Part shown: positions 46,273 to 57,949 of the stretch, piece after piece
Layout: each line of letters begins with the position of its first letter
Position numbering within the stretch: position 1 is the first letter of the stretch
DNA from: Siphonodentalium dalli
Lineage: Eukaryota > Mollusca > Scaphopoda > Gadilida > Siphonodentaliidae
DNA length: 64,000 nt
Reading direction: 5' to 3'
Assembly (NCBI GenBank): GCA_032622095.1
Contig: CP136064.1
Location: forward strand, 263,855,863 to 263,919,862
The notes under the pieces: generated by a model
Seen by the model: the letters and a program-made list of their open reading frames with translations, nothing else
Told to the model about the DNA's origin: nothing
The model's database searches: none
Translations under genes and position numbers: made by a program

Positions 46273-47880
46273 TCACTGGCTATTCTCAGAATCGCTGTCA
46301 ATCACACGAATTCTCCTTCGTTTTGGTTCAGTTGCACTTTTATCTTGGTTATAGATGTTGACATTTATGGTTCCTCCGGATATGGCACCTCCAAAAACTG
46401 TTATAGATTTGCTGTACAGCTGTGCATTTAGTTGTTTTGATAGTCCCACCGATTCGGGAACGACCAATGAAGGAGTGGGCGAACTGTTATTTACATCAAC
46501 AGTCATTTCCTGTGAAGTCGAAGGTCGACAGGTTGGGAAATCACCGTGTTTCAAACTTTCATTCGTGGAGATATCGTTGCTCAGAATTTTGGATATGTTA
46601 CGGTGTTGTTCGTCATTTAGGTGACTGTAATTATTTATTGATGCCAGGTTTTTGTGTCCAGTGATCTGTATTATTTGAGTTGGAGGAATATTTGATTCAC
46701 TGAGTTTCTGGACAAGATGTTTTCGGGCACTGTGATTTGTGAGCCTTTTCTCGGAAGACAGACCAGCTGCTTTTGCCATTCTTTTCATGATCGATGTGAG
46801 TTTATTTACACCCACTGGCTGTCGTTTAAACCATTGGTCATTTGCACCAAGCTTGCCTTGATATGTATGTGTTGCTATGTAGAATGGGTCGGTAGGTTTA
46901 CAGTAGTTCTTTGGTCTGAGTTCTGCAAATTTCTTGTAGACAGAAACAGGGCAACGATCTACATTTGATATTGCCCACATTTTTGGCTTCACTGCCCTTA
47001 CATCTCTGGGATTTTGTCCGGAACGAGTTTTTGTCTGTCGTTCTTCAAAATCTAGATATTCTTGCCCCAAAGAATCCTTGCAAAGCGTTACATCACCCCA
47101 ACACATATCTCGATGCTCGTCGGACCCCCTCAAACCGAATTGTTGGGTGTTATAAAACCAAAGTGTGTTTAATATCGATTCTGGTGATGATGTACCGAAA
47201 CACGAAGACTCCCACAGTTTCTCTATTTCATCATCATTAATTGGGTCAGATTTCCTGGCAAGGTTACCTAGACCTTGACCTTTTAAGCTTTTCTGTTTAG
47301 CCTTTAACACTTCGCGAACTTTCATGAATTCTGTGCTTGTAGCTATTTGAAAACCATAATCACACCGTTTCAACTCTCTGTCAAAACTGGACATAAATCC
47401 ACGTAATGTTGATGGTTCATATTCAGCCCCTCCTTGTTTCCTGACCCCGAGAAAGAACATGCTTAAAATAAGGCACAGCTGATCTGGCGAAATTTCATGG
47501 ATGGGTCTGTCAACATTAATCTGAGGACTATGCATGAACGATTTAAGGAGTTTCATGTCATAATATGTTTTTGAGAGAGTACTTTTATTGACCTGGGCGT
47601 CTACATAATCTTGAATTTCTGTAGTAGGCACAAATATAAATCTTTCATCATCAGTGTTTACGTTTTGCGAGTTCACACGTGTCGTCTGATTCTGAATGAG
47701 TGACAGCCTTTCTTGTTTCAAATTCACCGTGAAGTCAATTCCATCCAATTTCACAACGAAAATGGCCCCGTGTGTTGATTGAATAACACGTTCTATCTTC
47801 CCAACGCCTTCATTGTCTATTTTGACTGACGATCCTACAGGGTACATATTAACATCGGAATTCGGATCACATGTCGACAT
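46273..47880 (-). CDS. intact Crypton-like tyrosine recombinase (DUF3504-type), 535 aa
   Basis: A single uninterrupted minus-strand ORF. I chose the ATG at 47880-47878 (protein MSTCDPNSD); an upstream in-frame ATG at 47952 would add 24 residues. Residues ~10-62 (GVGKIERVIQ, FVVKLDGIDFTVNL) look like a small beta-barrel domain. Residues ~85-210 are helical, like the core-binding domain of tyrosine recombinases. The catalytic half follows: R251 (QFGLRGSDEH), H383-x-x-R386 (LTNHSARKHL), H409 (ITGHKNLAS) and nucleophile Y418 (NNYSHLN). The tail has GGTINVNIY and a basic stretch, EPKRRRIRV, likely a nuclear signal. This R-HxxR-H-Y set defines Crypton recombinases and their DUF3504 relatives, which act by DNA strand exchange in the nucleus. 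It is intronless and antisense within the YeeE-like gene. All key residues are present, unlike the other coding relics here, so it is recent or under selection. It could be a live Crypton or a domesticated gene. Confidence 0.85.
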   Translation of the reverse strand: MSTCDPNSDVNMYPVGSSVKIDNEGVGKIERVIQSTHGAIFVVKLDGIDFTVNLKQERLSLIQNQTTRVNSQNVNTDDERFIFVPTTEIQDYVDAQVNKSTLSKTYYDMKLLKSFMHSPQINVDRPIHEISPDQLCLILSMFFLGVRKQGGAEYEPSTLRGFMSSFDRELKRCDYGFQIATSTEFMKVREVLKAKQKSLKGQGLGNLARKSDPINDDEIEKLWESSCFGTSSPESILNTLWFYNTQQFGLRGSDEHRDMCWGDVTLCKDSLGQEYLDFEERQTKTRSGQNPRDVRAVKPKMWAISNVDRCPVSVYKKFAELRPKNYCKPTDPFYIATHTYQGKLGANDQWFKRQPVGVNKLTSIMKRMAKAAGLSSEKRLTNHSARKHLVQKLSESNIPPTQIIQITGHKNLASINNYSHLNDEQHRNISKILSNDISTNESLKHGDFPTCRPSTSQEMTVDVNNSSPTPSLVVPESVGLSKQLNAQLYSKSITVFGGAISGGTINVNIYNQDKSATEPKRRRIRVIDSDSENSQ

Positions 47881-48243
47881 TTTTATTTTGTAAACAGAGC
47901 AGAAATAGTTCCGGTATTGACATCGATATGATGATATCATTGCGCTAAGCACCGCGCGTGCGTCATCTCACGTGGCGATAATACACGTGTGTCTTACTCA
48001 AAATTATTAAACCGGATATAGTGGCTAATTATGTGATAAAACATCATCTGAACTACGCTCAATTGTAAATATTTACATCTCTATTCGGGACCTTAATATC
48101 AGCTATAAACTAACACAAATGATTTCGCCATCGAGAGTCATTGTGTTAATTAATATATAACTATGTCGGTGTTTGTTGTCAATATGAATTAATATTCATA
48201 AAAAATAACCACTTTGAGCGAGATTATTCTCAATTTATATTTG
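47881..48243. other. 5' flank of the Crypton-like gene
   Basis: Contains GCGCGTGCGTCATCTCACGTGGCG (given in part: CATCTCACGTGGCG, 47968-47981) and CACGTG (47987-47992 area), E-box-like words just upstream of the ORF that could be promoter sites. This is speculative; no TATA box was seen at a fixed spacing. Confidence 0.25.
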
Positions 48244-48935
48244 ACTAGCAGGTGGACCCGACTTCGTCCGGGCTGTTTCCCCTTTCCCCTCTGCTTTTCG
48301 GCGAATTGCGCGATTTGACCTTGAATTGTCCATTTTGAAGGTGAAGGTCAGGTGGGGTCACGATTTGACCCGTCCTAAACACTGCCCGGACAAAATTTCC
48401 CGTCGAAATCCATCCGGTTTTACCCGATTTGACCTCGAATTGATCATTTTGAAGGTCAAGGTCATGTCGGGGTCACGACTCGATCCGTCCAAAACATCCA
48501 TTGGACAAAAGTAACCCCACGTATCAAATTTCGTCGAAATCCCATAAAAAAATGGCGATTTGACCTTGAATTGACCCGATTTCAAGGTCAAGGTCACGTC
48601 GCACGGGCAAACGAATAGGTTTACGACACTCCCCATACGAAAGTATCCCCAGACACTAATTTTCATCGAAATCCCGTGATACTCGGGCGTTCGACCTTGA
48701 AATGACCCGATTTCAAGGTCAAGGTCACGTCGCACGGGCAAATTAACAGGCCCATGCCAGTCCACGACCGAAAGTACCCCCACATATCAAGTTTCATCGA
48801 AATTGGCTCAGCCGTTTTCGAGTCCATCGCGAACAGACAGACAGACACACACACGCACCCTCACCCCCCCCCCCCCCCCCCCCCCCCCCCCCACACACAC
48901 ACAGCCTCACACAGATCTCCCAAAATATATAATAG
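48244..48935 (+). repeat. AAGGTCA-rich dispersed element (copy b)
   Basis: Full-length-looking copy: CTAGCAGGTGGACCCGACTT at the start, CCCAAAATATATAATAG at the end, with four ~130-bp subunits between. A poly-C run of about 30 (48866-48891) has replaced part of the usual CA/GT-rich tail. Confidence 0.88.
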
Positions 48936-49861
48936 ATCACCCTACCGGATTGTTTCACATCACTTTAAGGCATTTTGTTATTAGAACAGTTATATATGCA
49001 TAGTGGAACTCCGAAATTGTACTTGACATGTGGTTACCTTTGGTAAATAAGCCATTTATATTCATATTCATGTTGCTGTTTATATTCTGACACCATAGTA
49101 TATGGTTTTCTATGAGAAAATGTCGTGCAAACTTGCCTGTGTATGAACGTACAATGTAAGACGTCACTATGTCTCGAGTTATGCATCAAGACATGGAAGA
49201 ACTGAAATGTCAATCTAACTCTGTGACAATATGCGGCAAATATCAAAGCAAGCGCTATCCCTGTTTACTCGCTGTTAAAGATGAATAATCCGATTAACGC
49301 CCCTAAATTACTACTTCGTCGGCTTCGGGGGAAAACATATTTGATTCGAGTCGAGGAACCCGCCCGTCAAAGGTCAAAGTTATCAGATTTCGATTTTTTA
49401 AATGTGTTACTTTTCACCACATCGAATATTTGACCGCCAAGCAAATATTCCAATGGACTTCTCCCAGAAATATACGGACATGCGCAGACGATCAATGCTA
49501 TCGCAAATTAACTTCGGAATAAAACACGATAAAAAGTAACGCCATCAACAACAAATTAGGTTAATTGTGATATATAGTTGACGTTTGGATACATATATTC
49601 TTATTTTCCAATCAGTAAGGATGTTTTAGTCATCAAATAGACATGTTATATAACATCATTCCAGTTACTCATGGAAATATGTTTATTTCGCCCGAAGGGG
49701 GGAATATCATAGTGGAAAATTGGATTCCGCTGTGTCTCATGTGCCAATTGGTTTACCAATATGAGTAAATGTTAGCCCGAAATTACGATTGCTTTTCTTT
49801 GTTATCATATGAAATCGGAGTAAACCAGCTTCGAACCGGATCAAACCAGCCCAATATATCT
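48936..49861. other. intron, nothing recognised
   Basis: No coding or repeat signature was identified; ORFs are below 75 codons. Confidence 0.4.
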
Positions 49862-50352
49862 TGGCCTGTGTCAATGGTACAACTGTTTACCGAAAACAAT
49901 TAGCAAAAAGAAAATGAAGATGCATGCATCAGATCGTCCATGAATTATTTTTACAAAGAATTACTTTTTAAATGTGATACAATGTTTGGTGCATTAAATA
50001 ACGTATTCTACTAAAGTATGGTGTATATACTATACATATTAGCTATGCATATCTCTCTTTTAAACGAGGCAATGTACAGTTTACACGTAATGATTATTTT
50101 AAATTAATGGCCTGTGTCAATGGTACAACTGTTTACCGAAAACAATTAGCAAAAAGAAAATGAAGATGCATGCATCAGATCGTCCATGTATTATTTTACA
50201 AAGAATTACTTTTTAAATGTGATACAATGTTTGGTGCATTAAATTACGTCTTCTACTAAAGTATGATGTATATACTATACATATTAGCTATGCATATCTC
50301 TCTTTTAAACGAGGTTATGTACAGTTTACACGTAATGATTATTTTAAATTAA
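49862..50352. repeat. 246-bp tandem duplication, two copies
   Basis: 49862-50107 and 50108-50352 are almost identical, both starting TGGCCTGTGTCAATGGTACA and ending in CGTAATGATTATTTTAAATT. Few differences mean a recent event. The word GATGCATGCATC in each recurs (complement context) at 53581 and 56761. Confidence 0.92.
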
Positions 50353-51320
50353 GATTATTAATTGCTACGATATTAAATCATATTTTGTACATGGACGGAA
50401 ACGTTGTAGTTGAATATTTACGATACGGTGAGAACAAGCAAATAGAAGTGGCGTATTTACGATGAGAAGACGCAAATAGTTAATTAAATCTAAAACAGTG
50501 AATATTATTACTGACCTTTAGTAAAGTAAATAGGTTTTATAAAATGTGAATTAAAACAAACTCCACTTTACAGACCATTTTACAGATAATCATTTTGACT
50601 GTTGCATGCCGGGACAGAAACTATGCAAACACAGACCCATGCATTTACTATGGGAGATTTAGAGTGGGTCTATTAAACTAATTATATCCTTGTCATCTTT
50701 TATAGTTTTTGCGTGAATTTTAAACATATATCAGGGACATATACCCCTTCTAGAATGTTCAAAAACATGTTCAGTTGCTCATCGTATTTTTATTGATTTA
50801 TGCGACGAAAATTCAGAAAATTGCGCAATGTTTTAAGGTGTTACAAAACGTCGGATTAAAATAGTTCTATCGAGAATATTCACACCATTTTTTTTAGAGA
50901 ACATAGAGTAAACATAGTCCTATCGGAATATCGTAAATGAGTTCCGTGTATTTTGGGATTAATTAACTACTCAGACTGCCGAAACTGCCAACAATAAATT
51001 CGCTTTTTCGTGTCCCACGAAAATGAAACTTGTCTGTTTAAAGATCCCAGTTTCGTGTCGAATGGTGATAGAATCTCCATATTCATGTTCATGGATAAAT
51101 TACATCACACTTAATCGGCTTCTGTCCGCGGTCATAAACCTGTGTTTTTAGAACAATTTTTTTTAGACAAACTGTTGAGCGCGTATCAGTATTTTTCCGC
51201 CCACTGGGTACCCACCACCACCTATTATTTATTTTTTTCCGATTCTGGGATAGGGACCCACCTCCTTCAAACTGCTTCAAATGACTATTTTACTTAGTTG
51301 TCCTGATCTTATCTGATCTA
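50353..51320. other. intron, nothing recognised
   Basis: AT-rich; no domain, RNA or repeat found. Confidence 0.4.
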
Positions 51321-51588
51321 TGTTCCATATCATGATTATAGAAGCATTGTATGCGACACTATCGGGTATAATTGAAAATTTCATGTGCATGTTTTCACGT
51401 CTGGCCACCACACGTATGGACCATGGGGGCGGCGAGGGGCTATTTGGGTGCACGTATATGTACTGCTTTTCCAATATTGATTGTGGCACTTCCGGGTCTG
51501 TTTGACAATTTCATTGCATGTTCTCACGACTGGTTATATGTAGGGACGCGGCGACTTGGGATTGACGTGTACGCACTTATATTGCACT
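51321..51588. repeat. degenerate ~115-bp tandem repeat, left block
   Basis: Units with TTTCATGTGCATGTTTTCAC, 'gtctggtcac', 'gacgcggcgac' and 'gtacttatattgca'. Two units here; the array continues at 52293 after an AAGGTCA-rich insertion. Confidence 0.65.
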
Positions 51589-52292
51589 AGCTGGTGGACA
51601 CGACTTCGTCCGGGCTGTTTTCCCTCTGCTTTTCGGCGAATTGCGCGATTTGACATTAAATTGACCATTTTCAAGATCAAGGTCAGGTCGGGGTCACGAT
51701 TTGACCCGACCAAAACACTCCCGGACAAACGTACACGTCGAAATCCATCAGGTTTTACCCGATTTGACTTTGATTTGACAATTTTGAAGGTCAATGTCAG
51801 GTTGGGGTCACGATTTGACGCATCGAAAACACTCCCCTGACAAAAGTAACCCTAGGTATCGAATGTTGTCGAAATCCCGTCAAAATTCGCGATTTGACAT
51901 TGAATTGACAATTTTGAAGGACAAGGTCCAGTCGGGGTCACGATTTGTACCGTCCAAAACACTCCCCGGACAAAAGTACCCCATTTTACCCGATTTGATC
52001 TTGAATTGACATTTTTGAAGGCCAAGGTCAGGTTGGGGTAACGATTTGACCCGTCCAGAACACTCCCTGGACAAAATTTCCCCCTAGGTATAAAAGTTTG
52101 TCGAAATCCGTCCCGTTTTACCCGACTTGACCATGAATTGACCTTTTTGAAGGTCAAGGTCAGGTCGGAGTCACGATTTGACCCGTCCAAAACACTCCCT
52201 AGACAAAATTACCCCTAGGTATCAAATTTCGTCAAAATCCGTCTGACACACAACCAAAGAGACAGACAGAAGTCCCAAAATATATCTTAGAT
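51589..52292 (+). repeat. AAGGTCA-rich dispersed element (copy c)
   Basis: Starts CTAGCTGGTGGACACGACTT and ends in CAGACAG...CCAAAATATATCTTAG. Five subunits with alternating GACCTTGAATTGAC-like and GAAGGTCAAGGTCAGG-like words. It is inserted in the ~115-bp tandem repeat. Confidence 0.85.
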
Positions 52293-53215
52293 GGGACCTT
52301 GTATGTTTGAACATTTCATGTGCATATTTTCACATGTCACAATATGTCCCGTGTAGAGACATGGGGTTAGGGTGTGCGTACTTATATTGCAGGGGGCATT
52401 GTCTGGTCTATTTGATTATTTCATGTGTACGTCATCAGTGCTGATCACATCGTCACAGAGGGGTGGCACAGTGTTGGGGTGTACGTATATATATTGCATT
52501 AAACGCTGCCTGCATGGTCGGTTTGAACATGTCATGTGTATGTTATCATGGCTGGTCATAGCGGCGTGGTACAAGGTGGTTGGTTTACATACGTTTATTG
52601 CATTTGATTATAACGACTATATCTGTTATTACATGTGCATGTTTTCACGTCCGGTCATCACGTGTGTGGACACGGCGACATGCGGTTGGGGAGCAGTATG
52701 TACTTTTTTATTATATCGATTGTGACACTGTCGGATATGTTTTACATTTTCATGTGCACGTTCTCACGACTGGTTACATAGAGTGACGCGGCGAAATGGG
52801 ATTGGCGTGTGCGCACTTATATTGCATGGGACCATGTCTGTTTGAACCATTCATGTGCATGTTTCACATGTCATAATGTGTCCCATGCATGTTGAGGCGT
52901 GGCGACATGGGGTTAGGGTGTGCGTACTTATATTTCATTGTACGTTGTCTGGTCTATTTTATATTTCGTGTCTATGTCATCAAGGCTGATCACTTCGTCA
53001 CAGAGGGGTGACACAGGGGGTGGGGTTAAGTATACTTATATTACATGCAACACTGTCCGGTCGGTTTGAATATTTCATGTGTATGTCCTCATAGCTGGTC
53101 ACAGCGGCGTAGTCGATGGGTTGGGTATACATACTTTTATTGCATTTCATTATATAGGTAGCATGTTCTATTTGATATATCTTAAATTGCATATGTGTAT
53201 TTGTGGTGACAACTT
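52293..53215. repeat. degenerate ~115-bp tandem repeat, right block
   Basis: About eight diverged units continuing the family of 51321-51588 (near 52310, 52420, 52530, 52630, 52745, 52850, 52965, 53070). The ORF 52372-52725 is a translation of the repeat. Confidence 0.7.
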
Positions 53216-54300
53216 GATAAGCTGACGTTTATTTTCTCAGCATCCGTCTTGGATTTTACTCTTTGCATCAGTCAAGTCTTCGGAATACGGTACAGCCCTC
53301 ATGCATATCTGTCCGACTGCATATTGGATGTCATGATTTGAATCTATCGGCAAACCATATAGCCCACGTTTATGAGCATGTAATTGTCAAATTGTAGATG
53401 GACGATCACGCTTCATATCTAGGGGTAATTTGACCATGCAAGCATAGTGTGCTTGGTCGTGAGTACATCAGATATCTCGTTCTGATAGATGCATAAATAT
53501 GGATTTATAATATTAACTTTATAACATTTCCCCAATGTATATATGTGACTATTTTTTTGTAAAATAATTCATGGGCGATCTGATGCATGCATCTTCTTTT
53601 CTTGTTTCGGCCAATTTGGCCGGTTACTTCATGTGAGTTTTTCATCTGACGTGTGTGTCGGAATAATGATATGGAGGATTTATGTAAATGTTAGCCCAAA
53701 CTACATTTCCAAGTAACGATGGTTTTGTTGTTTATTTTGAGGAATAATACCGCGTCAGATGAATTCAGCCCAAATATGTTAACAGTTGTCGTGTAAAACA
53801 TTCGGCAGTAAGTTAGCGTTATTTAGTATTTGTGGATGTCCTTTAACATGGGGAAAATAGACTACTGCGCTTGAACGAGCATGTGAATTGTCGTATTTAA
53901 TGTATAGCAACTTTATAATCAATAACAGAGGCATTCTCTGTCAAATAAGGTCGCTCTATTTACGATACCAATTGGGGAACTTTGTGAATTAAATTACGCG
54001 TAAACTTAACCTGCTGCAAATAGAAAAGGTGCCGGAATAGGCGTACTCACCTCAGGGCTAACTCGCCCCAATCGGCGAGTGCCAACTCGGAATAAAAGGC
54101 CAACTCGGAATAAAAGATGCATACGGGGTGTTATATGGCGTTTGGTCCGTTGTTTCTCAATGAATATTATTGAAATTTGGTGTATATGTCCGGGCTAGGA
54201 CATGAAATACAACAACGTTTGAATTGTTTTTAAATTTACAAATTTGTTGATTTTATTCATTTTGTTTTCGTTCTGAAACACACTATAAAGTGTATATAAT
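53216..54300. other. repeat fragment, then unassigned intron
   Basis: 53220-53460 is a unit of the 'CAGCAGCCATCTTGG' degenerate repeat. From 53460 to 54300 I see only AT-rich sequence, with the GATGCATGCATC word at 53581. Confidence 0.45.
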
Positions 54301-54304
54301 ATAA

Positions 54305-54602
54305 TAACGAACACGAGACATACATAATTTATAAACTGTTAACAAAAGATATCAAATTCAATACATGACAAAGATGACTCAGTGGAGTTTATAAAGTGAA
54401 CATAAAAACATTGAGGTAAGAATCTTTTTAAGGAATGCAACTTTATTTAATGATAATAAACACATAAATTAAAATAACAAACATGAGACATACATGATTT
54501 ATAAACTGTTAACAAAAGATATCAAACTCAATACATGACAAAGATGACTCAGTGAAGTTTATAAAGTGAACATAAAAATATTAAGGTAAAAATCTTTTTA
54601 AG
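54305..54602. repeat. 170-bp tandem duplication, two copies
   Basis: 54305-54432 and 54475-54602 share GAGACATACATAATTTATAA-like starts and 'gacaaagatgactcagtg' at a 170-bp spacing, about 95% alike by eye. Confidence 0.88.
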
Positions 54603-55975
54603 CATTACTAAACCGTTTAGCACAGTCCACTTCACTCATCCGATCATCACTAAACTTCATATTTATCTTGATATTGATCTATCAGATGAGAGCTATCAAA
54701 TATTTTTTTAATTTTATAGGAAAAAATGGTCGCCAGCGGCCATATTGCATTTACGTTATATGTTATCGCGTCATGTCGATATCTAGTATTAGTTAGAAAT
54801 TTCACCTTTTCAGATTCATAATTGCTCCATTGACTGTAACAGATGGAATTATTCCCCTCTTCGGATAGAGTGTCACCGAAACTTTATTTTGTCAGACTGT
54901 CTGTATAGTCACTGATTATATATGGCAATAATCTGTAATAAGATGTAGCACTATTTTATTTTATATTTACATGCAGTGCTGTTTTTATACAACAATTCTA
55001 ATCCCCCCTAGATCATCATGTGATCGACCATACATCGCGCGAGGACCTGGTTGAATTAAGGGGGGTTTTATGGATAACTTCTGTCCTCAAGCTAGATTAT
55101 ACTTATGACATTTAATGGCATGTTACTAACGTGGAGGGTTAGATATGCTTGCGACACCACCACTCTTCAATTCACACCAAGTTATCAGCTGTCATATTCG
55201 GATATTAGAACCCATAGCCATGATATATGGTTTATTTTGTGTATACTAGTAATATTGTTATTTTCAGTACCTTTATATACCAGTACTGTGTATAACAATG
55301 CATATAAATTAATCCATGTATACATGTATATTGATTCAACGGATTCAGTGGTTTTGTCCATAAGTCTATCAAATATGCGGGGAAAACATGGCCACAAGCA
55401 GTACACCCTGTTAAATTTCGAATTTGAATCAATTGGCGCACCCTGCAGCCAGCTTTTATTGGAGAACTTTTTCTCACGTGGATAGTTTGGGTCACCGCTA
55501 GATGTGAGCCATGTTTTGTTCTCAAGCTGTCCTTGTGAAGACATCACTGCCAGCGGTGATCTGGAATTTTACTATTTTTATGGCTAAATAATTTGGTTGA
55601 TCCTACAGACGACACCCCTTGTCCGATCGTCACCAGATTCCACAATGATCTTCTGGATAACCAGGGTGAGAGTAATCTAATTTTCCCGAATTTCGTTAAA
55701 AAACATTACCACAGGCAGCAATTTGGTATCTTACTGTTTGATCCTCTTTTGCGTGACTGAATTGTTTAGCAACTGTACAGTCATATCCCTCATCTGATAG
55801 TCACCACACTGTATATTGATCTTCGGGCTGACAACTAGATGGGAGCTATCGAATGCTTTGAATTTTTTTGGAAAACATTGTCGCCAGCAGTCATCTTCTA
55901 TTTTGGTTTTTATATACATGTATATCTCTTCATTCGGATAGTCAGTATTACGTAGGTACTTCAACTTTCCGCATT
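54603..55975. repeat. degenerate ~230-bp tandem repeat ('CAGCAGCCATCTTGG' family)
   Basis: Diverged units near 54610-54830, 55400-55600, 55600-55780 and 55780-55970, with 'catccgatcatcac', 'atattgatcttc' and 'gccagc..ccat' blocks. ORFs at 55105-55547 on both strands cross this and show no domain. Confidence 0.55.
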
Positions 55976-56112
55976 CCTGTCATCATTTGAAATATAAAAA
56001 TTTACCTGATACCATGCACCCTTCAAAATTTGTTTCGTCGTATCTATTTTAATGACCCGTATGGTAATATTGATACAGATATATTTGTCAAACATTTCTT
56101 TGTACAATATAC

Positions 56113-56731
56113 AGGTATTTAACCTTGAATTGACCATTTTAAAGGTGAACGTCATGTCGGGTCACGATTTGACCCGTCCAAAACACTCCCCGAACAAAAG
56201 TCACGACAAAAATACCCATCGAAATCCGCCCGGCTTTACCCGATTTGACCTTGAATTGACAATTTTGAATGTCAAGATCAGGTCAGGGTCATAATTTGAC
56301 CCACCCGAAACACTCCTGGGACAAAAGTAACAGTAGGTATTATATTTCGTTGAAATACTTCCGTTTTACCAGATTTGACCTTGAATTGATCTTTTTGAAT
56401 GTCAAAGTCAGGTCGGGATCAAGATTTGACCCGTCCAAATAGTCCAGAAACATGCCTACATCAGCACGTTCGAGAACATGGTCCCACGTGAAATTGGACC
56501 CGTCCATATTGCTCCCGGGATCGAAGTAGTCCTACACACAATTTTTTAGTCGGATCGGTCAAGGTCCAGAAACATGCCTATGAGCGAGGTCAAGTTGACA
56601 CGTTAAATACCAAATCCGAGTTGGATCAGTCGAGCAGTGTTAGAGTCTATAACACATACACACATGCATTCATGCATACACACATACATACAGACAGGTG
56701 TTCCAAAATGTATAATCGATAGCTACAACAA
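56113..56731 (+). repeat. AAGGTCA-rich dispersed element (copy d, 5'-truncated, diverged)
   Basis: Begins inside the family (ACCTTGAATTGACCATTTTA) and ends TTCCAAAATGTATAATCGAT after a CATA-rich tail. Many AAGGTCA words are mutated (for example GAATGTCAAG), marking it as the oldest copy in the window. Confidence 0.75.
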
Positions 56732-57545
56732 TTCTATGGTAGATAGTTCACGGCCGACCTGATGCATGCATCTTAGTTTTCTTGTTTACATTTGTGATGA
56801 CATGTGACGAAAACTATGGGCTTCACCATTAATTTTATGGAAATTGCAAACCACACTCGCTCGTCGTTCAAAACGTCAAGAAAAACGGTATTATAGGACT
56901 TTTTGGCAAATATGATAACGTGCTTGGTTTCGTTGTGAATATTTATTGGTAGTAAACTAATTTTGATAACTTAATCGTCTTTTGTTGAAATTCCGTTGTT
57001 GTTGTTATTGTTGTTGTAACTGGATGATACAGGGACCATTGAATCGGATTGTGATTCTTTAAATTTCGAAGGAAGCCACGCCCATGGAGAGACATCAAGC
57101 ATCTGATCATAACTGTTGTAAACTGATGAATAACTTAGAACATAGTACTGCAAATACATGGCCTCCAGCACAATTATCTTAGTAATATTACACGATGATA
57201 AGAAACGTGATAATATCGTTAACCATGATTATTTTCGAAAACAAAAAAATATCGCTTATTATTTTCATTGATATCGCCCAGCACTATAGCTATTCATGAT
57301 TCATCTTTAACCCTTTCTTTACTAAGTGGATTCTCCCACCCAGTTCTAAAAGTACACTTTGAATGGTCTATTATTTTCTGGCGGGATGTTTAGCAAATAT
57401 AAGCAGGCGACAGGCAGATCAACAGGTAATTCATGGGAGGGGACCATTCAGATATAACAAGTAATAATCTGTGAACATTTCCTACGGTAACTTCTCCTAA
57501 GTGAATATTCAATAAAGAAAGGACAACGTTTAGTAAGTGCATCAT
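56732..57545. other. intron, nothing firm
   Basis: Contains a (GTT)n-AACTGGATGA tract at 56996-57025 resembling 6665-6690. No gene recognised. Confidence 0.4.
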
Positions 57546-57569
57546 TAAGCAAGAGTGTGATGTGGAGCA

Positions 57570-57686
57570 CAATTATGATGATGAAGCTAATGATGATGAT
57601 TATGATAAAATGGTGCTGATGATTGTGACGACGATGATGATGTTTTAATGATAGTGTCGACGACGATAATGACGATGCTAGTTAAA

Positions 57687-57719
<33 letters not shown>

Positions 57720-57782
57720 ATGCTGCTGATGATTATGACGACAACGACGACGACAACTACGACGTCGAAGACGACGACGGTT
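57570..57782. repeat. (GAT)n / (GAC)n microsatellite upstream of exon 7
   Basis: Imperfect GAT repeats (57570-57720, purest at 57688-57717) pass into GAC repeats (57738-57780). The ORF starting at 57648 reads through this tract into exon 7, but its first half is only the microsatellite. Confidence 0.9.
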
Positions 57783-57834
57783 GATGGTAATCAAGCGTAT
57801 AAAATAATAATTGCCATGCAGTCTCTCATTGCAG

Positions 57835-57947
57835 GTGATTCCAGCAGTTACTGTACGGTGGTCTCACAACTTTTAGTCACAGATTATTTGAGGAAGAAGT
57901 TCTCATACCTAGCTGAATGTAAAACTGGGATCGAGAACTGGTGGCAG
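57835..57947 (+). CDS. YeeE-like gene, exon 7
   Basis: A 113-nt exon with acceptor GTCTCTCATTGCAG and donor GGCAG|GTAAGA. GT completes glycine with the last base of exon 6. It reads DSSSYCTVVSQLLV, then TDYLRKKFSYLAE and CKTGIENWWQ. The (G)xSxxYxTxxSQL start and the NWWQ end are typical of the loop and helix preceding the last family motif. It ends in phase 0, matching exon 8. It carries two cysteines not obviously shared with the family. Confidence 0.88.
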
Positions 57948-57949
57948 GT

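Noticed and set aside
52372-52725. 117-codon ORF
   Set aside because: It runs through about three units of a degenerate tandem repeat and has no conserved domain.
57648-57834. N-terminal part of the ORF running into exon 7
   Set aside because: It is translation of the GAT/GAC microsatellite; a good acceptor at 57833-57834 defines the real exon start.
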